Shown here: positions 42,751-52,275 of the stretch, in pieces | Numbering within the stretch: position 1 is the first letter of the stretch | Layout of the letters: each line of letters starts with the position of its first letter | DNA from: Oscillospiraceae bacterium | GTDB taxonomy: Bacteria; Bacillota; Clostridia; Oscillospirales; Ruminococcaceae | Direction: 5' to 3' | Assembly (NCBI GenBank): GCA_009780025.1 | Contig: WRAV01000004.1 | Coordinates: forward strand, 1 to 64,000 | DNA: 64,000 nucleotides | Program-made: the position numbers and the translations under genes | The notes under the pieces: generated by a model | Seen by the model: the letters and a program-made list of their open reading frames with translations, nothing else | Databases searched by the model: none | Told to the model about the DNA's origin: nothing

Positions 42751-44556
42751 ATGTCATATAACGACTATATACGCAACTTTTGCATCATAGCGCACATTGA
42801 CCACGGCAAGAGCACGCTTGCCGACCGCCTGCTCGAGCTGACACAGTCTGTAGCCCAACGGGATATGGAAAGCCAGCTTCTCGACAACATGGATATCGAG
42901 AAAGAGCGCGGCATTACTATCAAGGCACGGGCTGTCCGGCTTTGCTACACAGCTAAGGACGGACAGGCCTATGTTTTCAACCTCATCGATACCCCCGGCC
43001 ACGTAGACTTCAGCTATGAGGTCTCCCGCTCCCTCGCCGCCTGCGAGGGGGCTATCCTGGTGGTGGACGCCTCCCAGGGGGTCGAGGCACAGACACTGGC
43101 AAATACCTACCTGGCTGTCGAGAGCAACCTGGAACTTTTGCCTGTCGTAAATAAAATTGACCTGCCCGCCGCCGACCCTGAGCGAGTGGCCAAAGAAGTT
43201 GAAGACATCATCGGCATCCCTTGTGTCGACGCACCACGCATCTCGGCCAAGCGGGGGATAAACGTCGAGGAAGTGCTTGAGCGCATTGTAACCGACATTC
43301 CGCCCCCAAAGGCCGACCCGGGGGCCCCTTTGCGTGCGCTGATCTTCGACTCCTTCTACGACAGCTACAAGGGTGTGGTTGTCTACGTGCGTGTGATGGA
43401 TGGCGAGCTGCGCCAGGACATGAGCATCCAGATGATGGGCTCCGGCGCCACATTTGATATCGTTGAAATCGGAACAATGGGCGCAACTTCCTTCGCTTCC
43501 TGCGACCAGCTGAGAGCCGGCGAAGTTGGCTACTTTACCGCCAGCATAAAGACCGTAAAAGACACGCAAGTGGGCGATACCGTCACCGGCGTGGAGACCC
43601 CTGCCGATGAACCGCTTCCCGGCTACCGCAAGGCGACACCAATGGTCTTCTGCGGAATCTACCCTCAAGACGGAGCCAAATACACCGACCTGCGCGACGC
43701 CCTTGAGAAGTTGCAGCTCAACGACGCCTCCCTTAGCTTTGAGTCGGAGACTTCTGCCGCGCTCGGATTTGGCTTCCGTTGCGGCTTTTTGGGTCTGCTG
43801 CATCTGGAAATCGTCCTCGAGCGCTTGGAGCGGGAGTACAACCTCGACCTTATCACCACTGCGCCCAGCGTAATTTACAAAATAACCCTAACAAACGGCG
43901 TCACACTGGACATCGATAACCCCACCAACTACCCAGACCCGGCCCAAATCGCAGGAATGCAGGAACCGTTTGTCAGCGCGAGCATACTCACGCCGAGTGA
44001 GTATATCGGCAGCATAATGGACCTTTGCCAGAGCCGGCGCGGGGTCTACGTCGACACCAAATACCTGGACACCGACCGGGTCGAAGTCCACTACAAACTC
44101 CCGCTGGGGGAGATAATCTACGACTTCTTTGACGCGCTCAAAAGCCGAACAAAGGGGTATGCCTCCTTTGACTACGAGCTGGATGCGTACCACGATTCCA
44201 AGCTGTGCAAGCTGGACATCCTGTTAAACGGCGACGTTGTCGACGCATTTTCATTCATCGTACACGCAGACAATGCCTACGCCCGCGGACGCAAGCTGGC
44301 CGAGCGGCTCAAAGAGCATATCCCACGGCAGATGTTCGAGGTGCCTATTCAGGCGGCTATAGGCGGAAAAGTCATCGCCCGCGAAACCGTACGAGCCATG
44401 CGCAAAGACGTGCTGGCCAAATGCTACGGCGGCGACATTACCCGTAAAAAGAAACTGCTGGAAAAGCAGAAGGAAGGCAAAAAGAAGATGCGCCAGATGG
44501 GCAGTGTCGAAGTGCCCCAAGAGGCGTTTACGGCGATTCTCAAGCTGGATGACTAG
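42751..44556 (+). CDS. lepA: Elongation factor 4
   Basis: Ribosome-associated GTPase that aids translation under stress. 601 residues, the normal length. GTPase motifs G1 (AHIDHGKST), G3 (DTPGHVDF) and G4 (NKIDLP) are in the first 140 residues; the LepA-specific C-terminal domain ends with [22 protein letters not shown]. It starts seven bases after the lipoprotein gene stop, consistent with one transcript, and ends just before a large inverted repeat. Confidence 0.98.
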   Translation: MSYNDYIRNFCIIAHIDHGKSTLADRLLELTQSVAQRDMESQLLDNMDIEKERGITIKARAVRLCYTAKDGQAYVFNLIDTPGHVDFSYEVSRSLAACEGAILVVDASQGVEAQTLANTYLAVESNLELLPVVNKIDLPAADPERVAKEVEDIIGIPCVDAPRISAKRGINVEEVLERIVTDIPPPKADPGAPLRALIFDSFYDSYKGVVVYVRVMDGELRQDMSIQMMGSGATFDIVEIGTMGATSFASCDQLRAGEVGYFTASIKTVKDTQVGDTVTGVETPADEPLPGYRKATPMVFCGIYPQDGAKYTDLRDALEKLQLNDASLSFESETSAALGFGFRCGFLGLLHLEIVLERLEREYNLDLITTAPSVIYKITLTNGVTLDIDNPTNYPDPAQIAGMQEPFVSASILTPSEYIGSIMDLCQSRRGVYVDTKYLDTDRVEVHYKLPLGEIIYDFFDALKSRTKGYASFDYELDAYHDSKLCKLDILLNGDVVDAFSFIVHADNAYARGRKLAERLKEHIPRQMFEVPIQAAIGGKVIARETVRAMRKDVLAKCYGGDITRKKKLLEKQKEGKKKMRQMGSVEVPQEAFTAILKLDD

Positions 44557-44558
44557 GC

Positions 44559-44638
44559 AATGTAGGGGCGAACTGTGTTCGCCCACCAATATTTCGATGA
44601 AAACCCACGCAAGGGCGAACACAGTTCGCCCCTACATT
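44559..44638. repeat. Perfect 26-bp inverted repeat between lepA and hemW
   Basis: 44559-44584 and 44613-44638 are exact reverse complements with a 28-base loop. The core GTAGGGGCGAAC...GTTCGCCC matches the terminator at 18052 and repeats at 36582-36782 and 62165-62270. A transcript would fold into a very stable stem. It begins three bases after the lepA stop and ends 11 bases before the hemW ATG. Confidence 0.9.
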
Positions 44639-44649
44639 TAGGTAGTTTT

Positions 44650-45762
44650 ATGAGCACACAAGCCATCGGCCTTTACATCCACATCCCATTTTGTCGCGAC
44701 AAATGCCCCTATTGCGACTTTTACTCGCTCCCCTATGATGAAGAGCTGGCTGACGCCTACGTTGCCAAGTTAGTCCACGCGATAAAGCGACACCCATTCG
44801 GCAAGCTGTGGGCCAACACACTTTACCTGGGCGGCGGGACGCCCTCCCTTCTGGGCGCGCGGCGGCTGTGCGATATTTTGCAAGCAGCCGCACGCTTCTT
44901 CGGCCTGGGCAGTGATAGCGAGATTACCCTCGAGGCCAATCCCGAAGCAGTCTCCCCTACCCTGCTTGTCCAGCTGCGCCAAGAAGGCTACAACCGAATT
45001 TCATTCGGGGTGCAGAGCCTTGATGCCGGAGAGCTCGCTGACTTAGGACGGTCGCATTCCCCAAACAAAGCGCAAAATGCAATCCTTGCTGCGCAAGCAG
45101 CCGGATTCAGCAACATCTCTGCAGACTTGATGCTGGCAATTCCCGAGCAGGGATCGAACAACCTTTCTCGCAGTATCCGCCTGCTGAGCGAATTGCCGCT
45201 TACCCACATATCCTCCTATCTGTTAAAGCTGGAACCACACGTCCCAATGGCGCAAAAAAAAGCGGCCCTGCCCAACGAGGACGCCGCCGCAGACCTTTAT
45301 TTGCAGTGCGTGGACGAGCTGGCAATAGCCGGTTTTGCCCAATACGAAGTCAGCAACTTTGCCCGCCCCGGCTACCAGAGCCGCCATAACCTGAAATACT
45401 GGCGCCGGGAACCTTACCTAGGGTTGGGCCCGGCAGCGCACTCATTTCTGGATGGGCGGCGATTTTTCTTTCCCCCACAGCTTGAGTGCTTCACCAAGGA
45501 TTCACAATTCGACCAAATACAACACGAACCGCCAAACCCTGTCATCGAAGAAGAGCTGATGCTGCGACTGCGGCTGACTGAGGGTTTTGATACCGCCCTT
45601 GTTGCAGAGCTCGGGGGCAACTACCTACCCTTGCTCAAGGAAGCGGAGCGACTGGCCACGCACGGTCTCTGCCGAGTAGAAGGCAGAAGAATTTGTCTAA
45701 CACCAAAAGGATTTCTCCTTTCCAACAGCATTACCGCACAACTGTTGGAAGCGATTTGCTAG
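44650..45762 (+). CDS. hemW: HemW-type radical SAM protein (oxygen-independent coproporphyrinogen oxidase-like)
   Basis: 370 residues. The radical SAM cluster motif CRDKCPYCDFYS (Cys-x3-Cys-x2-Cys) is near residue 15, followed by LYLGGGTPSLL, TLEANPEAV and RISFGVQS. HemW proteins bind haem and are thought to insert it into target proteins rather than act as the decarboxylase. The start is ATG 44650, since the longer frame runs through the inverted repeat. The lepA-hemW order is standard in Firmicutes. Confidence 0.93.
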   Translation: MSTQAIGLYIHIPFCRDKCPYCDFYSLPYDEELADAYVAKLVHAIKRHPFGKLWANTLYLGGGTPSLLGARRLCDILQAAARFFGLGSDSEITLEANPEAVSPTLLVQLRQEGYNRISFGVQSLDAGELADLGRSHSPNKAQNAILAAQAAGFSNISADLMLAIPEQGSNNLSRSIRLLSELPLTHISSYLLKLEPHVPMAQKKAALPNEDAAADLYLQCVDELAIAGFAQYEVSNFARPGYQSRHNLKYWRREPYLGLGPAAHSFLDGRRFFFPPQLECFTKDSQFDQIQHEPPNPVIEEELMLRLRLTEGFDTALVAELGGNYLPLLKEAERLATHGLCRVEGRRICLTPKGFLLSNSITAQLLEAIC

Positions 45763-46283
45763 TCCATCAGCAGGGCGCGCAACTGGCCGGCGAGCTCGCT
45801 TGCGCTGTGGGCAATGTCCCCCGCAAGCTCGTCGAGCAGACCGACCATCTCACCGCTTTGCCCCGACCCAAAGTAATCCCGGCTCTTCACCTTGCCGTAG
45901 CGGCGCATCACCTTGCGAACCGAATCGGCGTTCTGGTCACCAGAAATATTCTTACGGATATTGTTCGTAAGGTTGGCACAGTCCTTCATCAGTTCAAGGT
46001 ACTCGCCCCGAGACTGTTCGCGAAACATCTGCACGGTGCGCGCCTCGTCCTTTTCTTCCAAAAAGCGCAGCTCCGCCAGCACTGCTTCCCCGCTCATTTC
46101 CCTAATCTTTTGAGAAAGCGCGCGGAACTGTGCTGAGCTCTCGGTAGTTTTGGGCAAAATCGCAACGCCCGGTCTAAAGTAGCCGGCGCCGAATTCCTTT
46201 AGCTTTCTCCAGACATACACTCGGTTTTTAGAGGGATTAACCGGCACGTTGTAACCAAGGGCCAGCCATACCACCTGCGCCAT
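45759..46283 (-). CDS. ChrB N-terminal-like protein
   Basis: 174 residues. The N-terminal part (VVWLALGYNVPVNPSKNRVYVWRKLKEFGAGYFRPGVAILP) resembles the N-terminal domain of chromate-resistance protein ChrB, a winged-helix-like region, and a middle helix (RFLEEKDEARTVQMFREQSRGEYLEL) also fits. The C-terminal ChrB catalytic-like half is absent, and no chrA is adjacent. It may be a small regulator. ATG 46283 is chosen because AAAGGA precedes it. It overlaps the hemW end by four bases, tail to tail. Confidence 0.7.
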   Translation of the reverse strand: MAQVVWLALGYNVPVNPSKNRVYVWRKLKEFGAGYFRPGVAILPKTTESSAQFRALSQKIREMSGEAVLAELRFLEEKDEARTVQMFREQSRGEYLELMKDCANLTNNIRKNISGDQNADSVRKVMRRYGKVKSRDYFGSGQSGEMVGLLDELAGDIAHSASELAGQLRALLMD

Positions 46284-46366
46284 TCCGCCACGTTCCTTTC
46301 GGACTAGTATTGTAACAGCTGTTATTATAACAAAATTTTCGCAAACCATCAAGGGGGGCTTTCGTT

Positions 46367-48451
46367 ATGGATTATCTCAGCGCGTTTGGCAGTAAAACTT
46401 TTTCGGACGAGGTCATGCGTGAACACCTGCCCGATAAGGTCTACCGCAGCCTAAAAGATACCAGCAATCTGGGCAAGCCACTAGACCCCGGCATAGCCGA
46501 TGTTGTGGCCGCCGTCATGAAGGACTGGGCCCTGGGGCAGGGAGCCACCCACTACAGCCACTGGTTCCACCCGCTGAGCAATGTCTCATCCGGCAAGCAC
46601 GACGCGTTTCTCTCTATCAGCCCGGACGGACGGGTGATGAGCGAGTTTTCTTCGGGGGCGCTTGTGCGTGGCGAGCCAGACGCCTCTTCTTTCCCATCCG
46701 GGGGGCTGCGCGCCACATTTGAGGCCCGGGGCTACACCTCTTGGGACCCCTCCTCCCCTGCCTTTGTGCGGAACGGCACTCTGTATATTCCAACCGCCTT
46801 CTGCGCCTACAGCGGCGAGTCGCTGGACTCTAAGACCCCGCTGCTGCGGGCGATGCAGGCCCTTAACCCCCAAGCCCTGCGGATTTTGCGAGCTCTGGGC
46901 AACACTACTTCCCGGCAAGTGATGCCTACAGTGGGCGCCGAACAGGAATACTTCCTGATCGACCGGGAAATGTACGAAGCTCGGCTTGACCTCAAGCTCT
47001 GCGGCTGCACGCTGATGGGCGCAAAGCCCCCCAAAGGCCAAGAGCTGGACGACCACTACTGCGGGCGGATTCGCACTCGGGTGAGCGATTTTATGCGCGA
47101 GCTGGACGAGCGGCTCTGGCAGCTGGGTATTCCCTCCAAAACCAAGCACAACGAGACCGCCCCAGCCCAGCACGAGATGGCGCCAATCTACCAGACAGTA
47201 AACATAGCCTGCGACAATAACCTGCTCACCATGGAACTCATGAGGGGTATCGCCAAGAAGCACGGGCTCTCCTGCCTGCTGCACGAGAAGCCCTTCGCGG
47301 GGATAAACGGCTCGGGAAAGCACAACAACTACTCACTTAGCACCGATGACGGAATTAACTTCCTCAGCCCCGGCAAAAACCCTGCCGAAAACAAGCTCTT
47401 CCTGCTAACACTCTGTGCGCTGATTGAAGTGGCAGACGCTCACGCCGATCTTTTGCGCCTCTCGGCCGCCACCCCCGGCAACGACCACCGCTTAGGCGGG
47501 TACGAGGCTCCGCCGGCCATAATCTCGATGTTTTTGGGCGAGCACCTCACCGATATTATTACCAGTATTGCCCAGGGAATTCGCCCCAGCCTGCACAAGG
47601 CCCAGTCACTCAACACCGGTGTTAACGTTCTGCCCAACCTGCGCAAGGACAGCAACGACCGCAACCGTACCTCCCCGCTGTCGTTTACCGGTAACAAGTT
47701 CGAGTTCCGTATGCTGGGCTCATCCCAAAATATCGCCTTTACCAACGTGGTGCTAACTACTGGGCTTGCCGGCGTCTTCTCCCGCTTTGCCGACCGGCTT
47801 GAGGGCTGCAAAGACTTAGAGACCGAGGTCGCCAACATAGTGGCAGACACTATACAAAACCACGAGCGGATAATTTTCAATGGCAACAACTACGCCCAGG
47901 AATGGATGGAAGAAGCTCAGCGGCGGGGCCTGCCAAATCTGCGCGGCAGCCTCAACATTGTCGACGCCATGTGCGAGCAGAAAAATATCGACCTCTTTGC
48001 TAGGCACGGCGTATTTACCGAGGCCGAGTGCCGAGCCCGCTACGATGTCTTTCTTGAGAGCTTCGTCAAGGTAGTGACCATAGAGGCCGAGACTATGTTA
48101 CAGATGGTGCGCCGCCAGGTAATTCCGGCTGTAATTTCGTATATCGGTGAAGTAGCTGGCAGCCTGCTGGCCCTGGAAGCAACGGGTCTGGAAAACCCCG
48201 CAACCCGCAACCACCTGGAAACGCTAAACAATTATGCGCAGGCGCTCCACGAGCGCTGCGACGCCTTGAACGACGCATGCCATGCGCAAGAAAACTTACC
48301 CAATGGGCTGCGCCAGCGCGCCAACTATTTCCAGGAAACCGTGCGCTTGCGTATGAGCGAGCTGCGTGAGAGCTGCGATGCCCTGGAGGTCATCGTCGAC
48401 GACGATAAGTGGCCAATGCCTACCTACACCGACCTGCTGCATAGAGTGTAG
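46367..48451 (+). CDS. glnN: Glutamine synthetase type III
   Basis: ATP-dependent synthesis of glutamine from glutamate and ammonia. 694 residues, the large GSIII size found in Bacteroidetes and Clostridia, larger than GlnA. Landmarks include the N-terminal FSDEVMREHLPDKVYRSL, the metal site GAEQEYFLID, HNETAPAQHEMAPIY, GINGSGKHNNYSLS and NDRNRTSPLSFTGNKFEFR. The ATG follows AAGGGGGG. It is followed closely by a GNAT gene. Confidence 0.97.
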   Translation: MDYLSAFGSKTFSDEVMREHLPDKVYRSLKDTSNLGKPLDPGIADVVAAVMKDWALGQGATHYSHWFHPLSNVSSGKHDAFLSISPDGRVMSEFSSGALVRGEPDASSFPSGGLRATFEARGYTSWDPSSPAFVRNGTLYIPTAFCAYSGESLDSKTPLLRAMQALNPQALRILRALGNTTSRQVMPTVGAEQEYFLIDREMYEARLDLKLCGCTLMGAKPPKGQELDDHYCGRIRTRVSDFMRELDERLWQLGIPSKTKHNETAPAQHEMAPIYQTVNIACDNNLLTMELMRGIAKKHGLSCLLHEKPFAGINGSGKHNNYSLSTDDGINFLSPGKNPAENKLFLLTLCALIEVADAHADLLRLSAATPGNDHRLGGYEAPPAIISMFLGEHLTDIITSIAQGIRPSLHKAQSLNTGVNVLPNLRKDSNDRNRTSPLSFTGNKFEFRMLGSSQNIAFTNVVLTTGLAGVFSRFADRLEGCKDLETEVANIVADTIQNHERIIFNGNNYAQEWMEEAQRRGLPNLRGSLNIVDAMCEQKNIDLFARHGVFTEAECRARYDVFLESFVKVVTIEAETMLQMVRRQVIPAVISYIGEVAGSLLALEATGLENPATRNHLETLNNYAQALHERCDALNDACHAQENLPNGLRQRANYFQETVRLRMSELRESCDALEVIVDDDKWPMPTYTDLLHRV

Positions 48452-48460
48452 AGGTGCGCT

Positions 48461-48895
48461 ATGACAATAAGAGATTTGCAAACCCAGGATATCCCGGCTT
48501 TGGCGGAGCTCTATCGCCAATTCTGGGGCGACGATTCCGATGTCGCAAAAATGAAGAACAAGTTTGCCGAGCTGCGTGCGCGCAATGATTACATCCTCCT
48601 CTGCGCGATCGAGGAGGATAACGTCTGTGGCTCGGTGATGGGCATCGTCTGCGAGGAGCTGTACGGCGACTGCCTCCCCTTTTTGCTACTTGAAAACATG
48701 GTGGTGGACGGCACCTCCCGGCGAGAGGGTGTCGGGAAGGCGCTACTGGCTCGGCTGGAAGAGCTCGCAAAGTCCAAAGGCTGTCGGCAGATTATTCTCG
48801 TGACAGAATCCGACCGAGACGACGCCCGTGGATTCTACGCTGCGGTTGGGTTTCACCCGACGGCCAACGCCGGGTTCAAAAAGAAACTCATCTGA
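48461..48895 (+). CDS. GNAT family N-acetyltransferase
   Basis: 144 residues with the GNAT fold. The acetyl-CoA loop is seen as VDGTSRREGVGKALLARLEELA, followed by QIILVTESDRDDARGFYAAVGF. The acceptor is unknown. It is nine bases after glnN, so probably co-transcribed. Confidence 0.92.
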   Translation: MTIRDLQTQDIPALAELYRQFWGDDSDVAKMKNKFAELRARNDYILLCAIEEDNVCGSVMGIVCEELYGDCLPFLLLENMVVDGTSRREGVGKALLARLEELAKSKGCRQIILVTESDRDDARGFYAAVGFHPTANAGFKKKLI

Positions 48896-48927
48896 CGTCA
48901 ATAAAAGAAAAACGAGGTGCCCCTGGC

Positions 48928-49290
48928 ATGAACGCAGATTTTCAGAGCGGACCATCCGACTTAGACCCCCTTTTTGCATTCGCCCTAGAGAACCAAGACC
49001 CTAACAGAGGCAAAGGCAAAGCAACGGCGGCCTTAGTGCTGGGCCTTATCGCCACGTTTTTTCCTGTACCTGTACTGGGCTCGATCTGCGGGATAATCGG
49101 GTTGGTTATGGCGCACAAGTCAAAGCAAGAGGGGTGCGAAGGGTGCCTGCGCACGGCGGGTTTTGTTATGGCGGTAATCGGCACCGTCGTTTCCACGCTG
49201 TTTGCTCTTATTGTGGTGTTTTACTTTATGGTATTTGCAGAGCAATTTGGCTATATGGGCGAGGCAATTGAATGGTTCTCAAGGCTATAA
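48928..49290 (+). CDS. DUF4190-like small membrane protein
   Basis: 120 residues with a polar N-terminus, then two hydrophobic segments (AALVLGLIATFFPVPVLGSICGIIGLVMA and GFVMAVIGTVVSTLFALIVVFYFMVF) separated by a short Lys/Cys-rich loop containing CEGCL. This hairpin topology matches DUF4190 proteins, of unknown function. The ATG follows GAGGTG. It lies directly upstream of copy 3 of the structured element. Confidence 0.75.
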   Translation: MNADFQSGPSDLDPLFAFALENQDPNRGKGKATAALVLGLIATFFPVPVLGSICGIIGLVMAHKSKQEGCEGCLRTAGFVMAVIGTVVSTLFALIVVFYFMVFAEQFGYMGEAIEWFSRL

Positions 49291-49302
49291 TTATAGTCAC
49301 CG

Positions 49303-49453
49303 AACTTGAAAATCGTCATTTAGATTTTCACTAAGAGTGTGTGCGGCAAAGCCGCCGGTGACGTATACACGGTTTGACCGGCATACTGCGCCGGCCAGCG
49401 TGCCTTAGCACGCTGCTTCAAAAGTGAGCTTCTTCTGAAGCTCGATGAGTATA
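49303..49453. repeat. Structured dispersed element, copy 3
   Basis: Third copy. Stems: 49307-49314 with 49323-49330, 49343-49347 with 49351-49355 around AAA, 49378-49382 with 49390-49394, 49397-49403 with 49408-49414 (7 perfect pairs), and 49415-49424 with 49432-49441 (9 of 10). The core ACGTATACACGGTTT is at 49361-49375. It ends with AGTATA about 22 bases before the next gene, so transcription from upstream would place it in that gene's leader. Confidence 0.8.
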
Positions 49454-49475
49454 AACTCGGCAATGGGGTGCGCAA

Positions 49476-49847
49476 ATGGAGAGTAGGGAGCAAACCATAA
49501 GAGACTGCCTGGGCTCGTGGGTAGCGAAGGATGCCGCGCTTTTGGGCGACTGCTTTGCCTTCGATGCCATTTACGTTGAGTCTTGGGGCCCAGCCTACAG
49601 GAATCTCGAGCAAATTATGGCGTGGTTCACCGACTGGAATAAGGAAAACCACGTGCTAAAATGGAATATAAAGCAGTTCCTCCATGTCGGCGATACCTGC
49701 GTTTGCGAGTGGTACTTCGAGTACAACTGCGGCGGAAACATTGACGGGTTTAACGGCGTCTCCCTCATCACTTTTGACGACCTGGGAAAGATCGTGCTGC
49801 TAAAGGAGTTTCAGTCCAAAACTCCAAACCACTACCCTTATAGCTAG
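49476..49847 (+). CDS. NTF2-like (SnoaL-type) protein
   Basis: 123-residue protein with the cone-shaped NTF2-like pattern: N-terminal helices (RDCLGSWVAKDAALLGDCF), then IYVESWGPAYRNLEQIMAWFTDW and four beta strands. Members bind or isomerise small molecules; no active site can be named here. The ATG follows GGGGTG. It is the gene immediately downstream of element copy 3. Confidence 0.75.
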   Translation: MESREQTIRDCLGSWVAKDAALLGDCFAFDAIYVESWGPAYRNLEQIMAWFTDWNKENHVLKWNIKQFLHVGDTCVCEWYFEYNCGGNIDGFNGVSLITFDDLGKIVLLKEFQSKTPNHYPYS

Positions 49848-49852
49848 GCGCA

Positions 49853-50518
49853 TTAATAGCCCGCAGCGTGTTGCCCGGCCAGAATTTTTACGGCCGAGCT
49901 TGTCCCCAGCCGCTCACAGCCCAGCTCGATAAACGCCTGCATATCCTCGGCCGTGCGGATTCCTCCGGCGGCCTTGATTTTCACACCCGGGCCAATATGC
50001 GCCTTAAACAGCTGAACATCTTCCAAGGTAGCGCCCGCGCTGCCAAAGCCGGTAGAGGTCTTAATGTAATCCGCACCGCCCTCGGTCACGCACTTGCAGA
50101 GCTCAATCTTCTCCTCCTCGGTCAGGTAGCAGGTCTCGATAATCACCTTTAGGACCTTATCCCCCACAGCCTTTTTGAGCGCAGCGATTTCCGCTGTGAT
50201 TAAGTGAAAATCCCGGTTCTTAACATCCCCCAAGTTTATAACCATGTCCACTTCGCCGGCACCGTCCCGGACCGCGCCGGCCGCCTCATCCACTTTTGTC
50301 TGCGTTGTCTGGTATCCCAACGGGAAGCCTACAACCGTACAAACTACCAACGCGTCTCCGTACTTGTCCGCTACCCGCTTTACATAGCTGGGCGGGATGC
50401 ACACGCTGGCCGTTTTGTGTAATATTGCCTCTTCGCAGACAGTCTCAATCTCAGCCCAAGAGGCGCGCGGGTTTAAGAGTGTGTGGTCTACGTGAGAAAG
50501 CATGATTGATTTATCCAT
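49853..50518 (-). CDS. deoC: Deoxyribose-phosphate aldolase
   Basis: Cleaves 2-deoxyribose 5-phosphate to acetaldehyde and glyceraldehyde 3-phosphate. 221 residues. HVDHTLLNP marks the N-terminus, VIIETCYLTEEE the substrate site and DYIKTSTGFG the Schiff-base lysine. The start is ATG 50518 with GGAGGA upstream; longer readings run into the divergent gene. It works with the nucleoside phosphorylases transcribed away from it, in nucleoside salvage. Confidence 0.97.
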   Translation of the reverse strand: MDKSIMLSHVDHTLLNPRASWAEIETVCEEAILHKTASVCIPPSYVKRVADKYGDALVVCTVVGFPLGYQTTQTKVDEAAGAVRDGAGEVDMVINLGDVKNRDFHLITAEIAALKKAVGDKVLKVIIETCYLTEEEKIELCKCVTEGGADYIKTSTGFGSAGATLEDVQLFKAHIGPGVKIKAAGGIRTAEDMQAFIELGCERLGTSSAVKILAGQHAAGY

Positions 50519-50576
50519 GAGAATTCCTCCGGTTTTATATTTTTTGTCAATATTATTTTTCAAGGTGGTAATCGCT

Positions 50577-51413
50577 ATGAGCTTGTCAACACGCATCGAA
50601 GAGTCTGCCGCGTACATCCAATCCAAGCTGGGCGGACTGCTGCCAACGGTTGGGCTGATCCTGGGCAGCGGTCTGGGCGCTTACGCCGACGACTTGGAGG
50701 ACACGGTCCAAATACCCTACGCGGAGGTACCCGGGTTCCTCGTCACCACAGCCCCGGGGCATCGCGGGCAATTAGTCGCAGGCCGGCGTGCGGGGGTGGG
50801 CGTGCTCGCCATGCAGGGTCGCTCCCACTTTTATGAGGGCTACGGCCAAGGTGAGATCACCTTGCCTGTCCGGGTGATGAAGAAGCTTGGCATCGACACT
50901 ATCATCATAACCAATGCAGCCGGCGGCGTCAATGAAGTCTTCACTGAGGGAGCTTTGATGCTGATAAGCGACCACATCAATTTCTCGGGCAGCAATCCGC
51001 TTATCGGCCCAAATCTAGAAGACTTCGGCACCCGGTTCCCGGCTATGACAAAGGTCTATGATGCCACCCTGCGACGCCGCGTACTGGATATGACTAGAGA
51101 CGAAGGCATTCAGCTACATGAGGGCGTGTACATGATGTTCTCCGGCCCGGGCTACGAGACGCCGGCCGAGATTCGATTTGCCCGAACTATAGGCGCTGAC
51201 GCCGTCGGTATGTCCACCGTGCCCGAGGTCATTGTAGCGGCCCACGCCGAGATGCGGGTTCTAGGAATCTCCTGCATAACCAACATGGCCGCGGGAATGC
51301 GGGATGAGCACCTGAGCCACAGCGAGGTGGAGGACGTGGCAAAACGCACCCACCTCACCTTTGTCCGCGTGCTGGATTTGGCTCTTGCAGCCATAAAGGA
51401 GGAATCGCGATGA
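50577..51413 (+). CDS. punA: Purine nucleoside phosphorylase
   Basis: Phosphorolysis of purine (deoxy)nucleosides, 278 residues, trimeric PNP family. Seen: LILGSGLGAYAD, GHRGQLVAGR, MQGRSHFYEGYG, TNAAGGVNE and the base-binding region MSTVPEVIVAAHAEMRVLGISCITN. ATG 50577 is chosen by AAGGTGG and by the family start. It diverges from deoC over a 58-base gap that must hold both promoters. Confidence 0.96.
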   Translation: MSLSTRIEESAAYIQSKLGGLLPTVGLILGSGLGAYADDLEDTVQIPYAEVPGFLVTTAPGHRGQLVAGRRAGVGVLAMQGRSHFYEGYGQGEITLPVRVMKKLGIDTIIITNAAGGVNEVFTEGALMLISDHINFSGSNPLIGPNLEDFGTRFPAMTKVYDATLRRRVLDMTRDEGIQLHEGVYMMFSGPGYETPAEIRFARTIGADAVGMSTVPEVIVAAHAEMRVLGISCITNMAAGMRDEHLSHSEVEDVAKRTHLTFVRVLDLALAAIKEESR

Positions 51414-52147
51414 AACCATTATACCACATCGGCTTTGGCGATGAACATGGCGCAAAGACCGCTATCCTACCCGGAGACCCCGGCCGGGTAGAAAATATTG
51501 CGCAGTATCTCGATAACCCTCGCTTCTTCCACCAAAACCGGGAGTATACCACCTGGCTGGGTGAGCTCGGGGGCCAAACTGTTATGGTCATCTCCACCGG
51601 CATGGGTGGCCCCTCCACCGCTATCTGCGTGGAAGAGCTCTTCATGACCGGCGTGCGCACCTTCATCCGGGTGGGGACCTGCGGCGGCATGGCCGAGCAA
51701 GTAGTCGGCGGCGACGTAGTCATCGCAACAGGAGCCATCCGACAGGACGGCACAAGCAAAGAGTACGTCCCAATCGAATTCCCCGCGGTGGCCGACCTTG
51801 AGGTCACCAACGCGCTTGTACAGGGCGCCAAAAATCTCGGCCTAAACTGGCATGCCGGTATCGTGCAGTGCAAAGACTCGTTCTACGGCCAGCACTCGCC
51901 CGGCCGTATGCCAATCGGCTACGAGCTTGAGGATAAGTGGCGGGCCTGGGTTGCCGCCGGTTGCCTGGCCTCCGAGATGGAGAGCGCGGCCCTGTATATA
52001 GTCTGCCAGACATTGGGCGCCCGCGCGGGCTGCATCCTAAATGTGGTCTGGAACCAAGAGCGCGCCGCCCGCGGCCTCTCTAACCCTGAGTGCCACGACA
52101 CTTCAGCCGCGATCCGCGCCGCGATAGAGGCAGTGCGGCTACTATAA
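51410..52147 (+). CDS. udp: Uridine phosphorylase-like nucleoside phosphorylase
   Basis: 245 residues of the NP-I hexameric family. Motifs ILPGDPGRVENIAQYLD, STGMGGPSTAICVEEL, RVGTCGGM and the C-terminal EMESAALYIV fit uridine phosphorylase best; 5'-methylthioadenosine-type substrates are less likely. It overlaps punA by four bases (ATGA) with AAAGGAGG inside the punA end, so the two enzymes are co-translated. Confidence 0.88.
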   Translation: MKPLYHIGFGDEHGAKTAILPGDPGRVENIAQYLDNPRFFHQNREYTTWLGELGGQTVMVISTGMGGPSTAICVEELFMTGVRTFIRVGTCGGMAEQVVGGDVVIATGAIRQDGTSKEYVPIEFPAVADLEVTNALVQGAKNLGLNWHAGIVQCKDSFYGQHSPGRMPIGYELEDKWRAWVAAGCLASEMESAALYIVCQTLGARAGCILNVVWNQERAARGLSNPECHDTSAAIRAAIEAVRLL

Positions 52148-52275
52148 CGGAACAGCTCTCAAATCGTTCCGCATTTTATCTATAGCAACTTAAGTACTTT
52201 ATATTTTGAAACAAGACATACTGTTGTCGCATTTGGCGTGATATACTAATCAAAAACTAGAAAGGTCGTTGAAAA

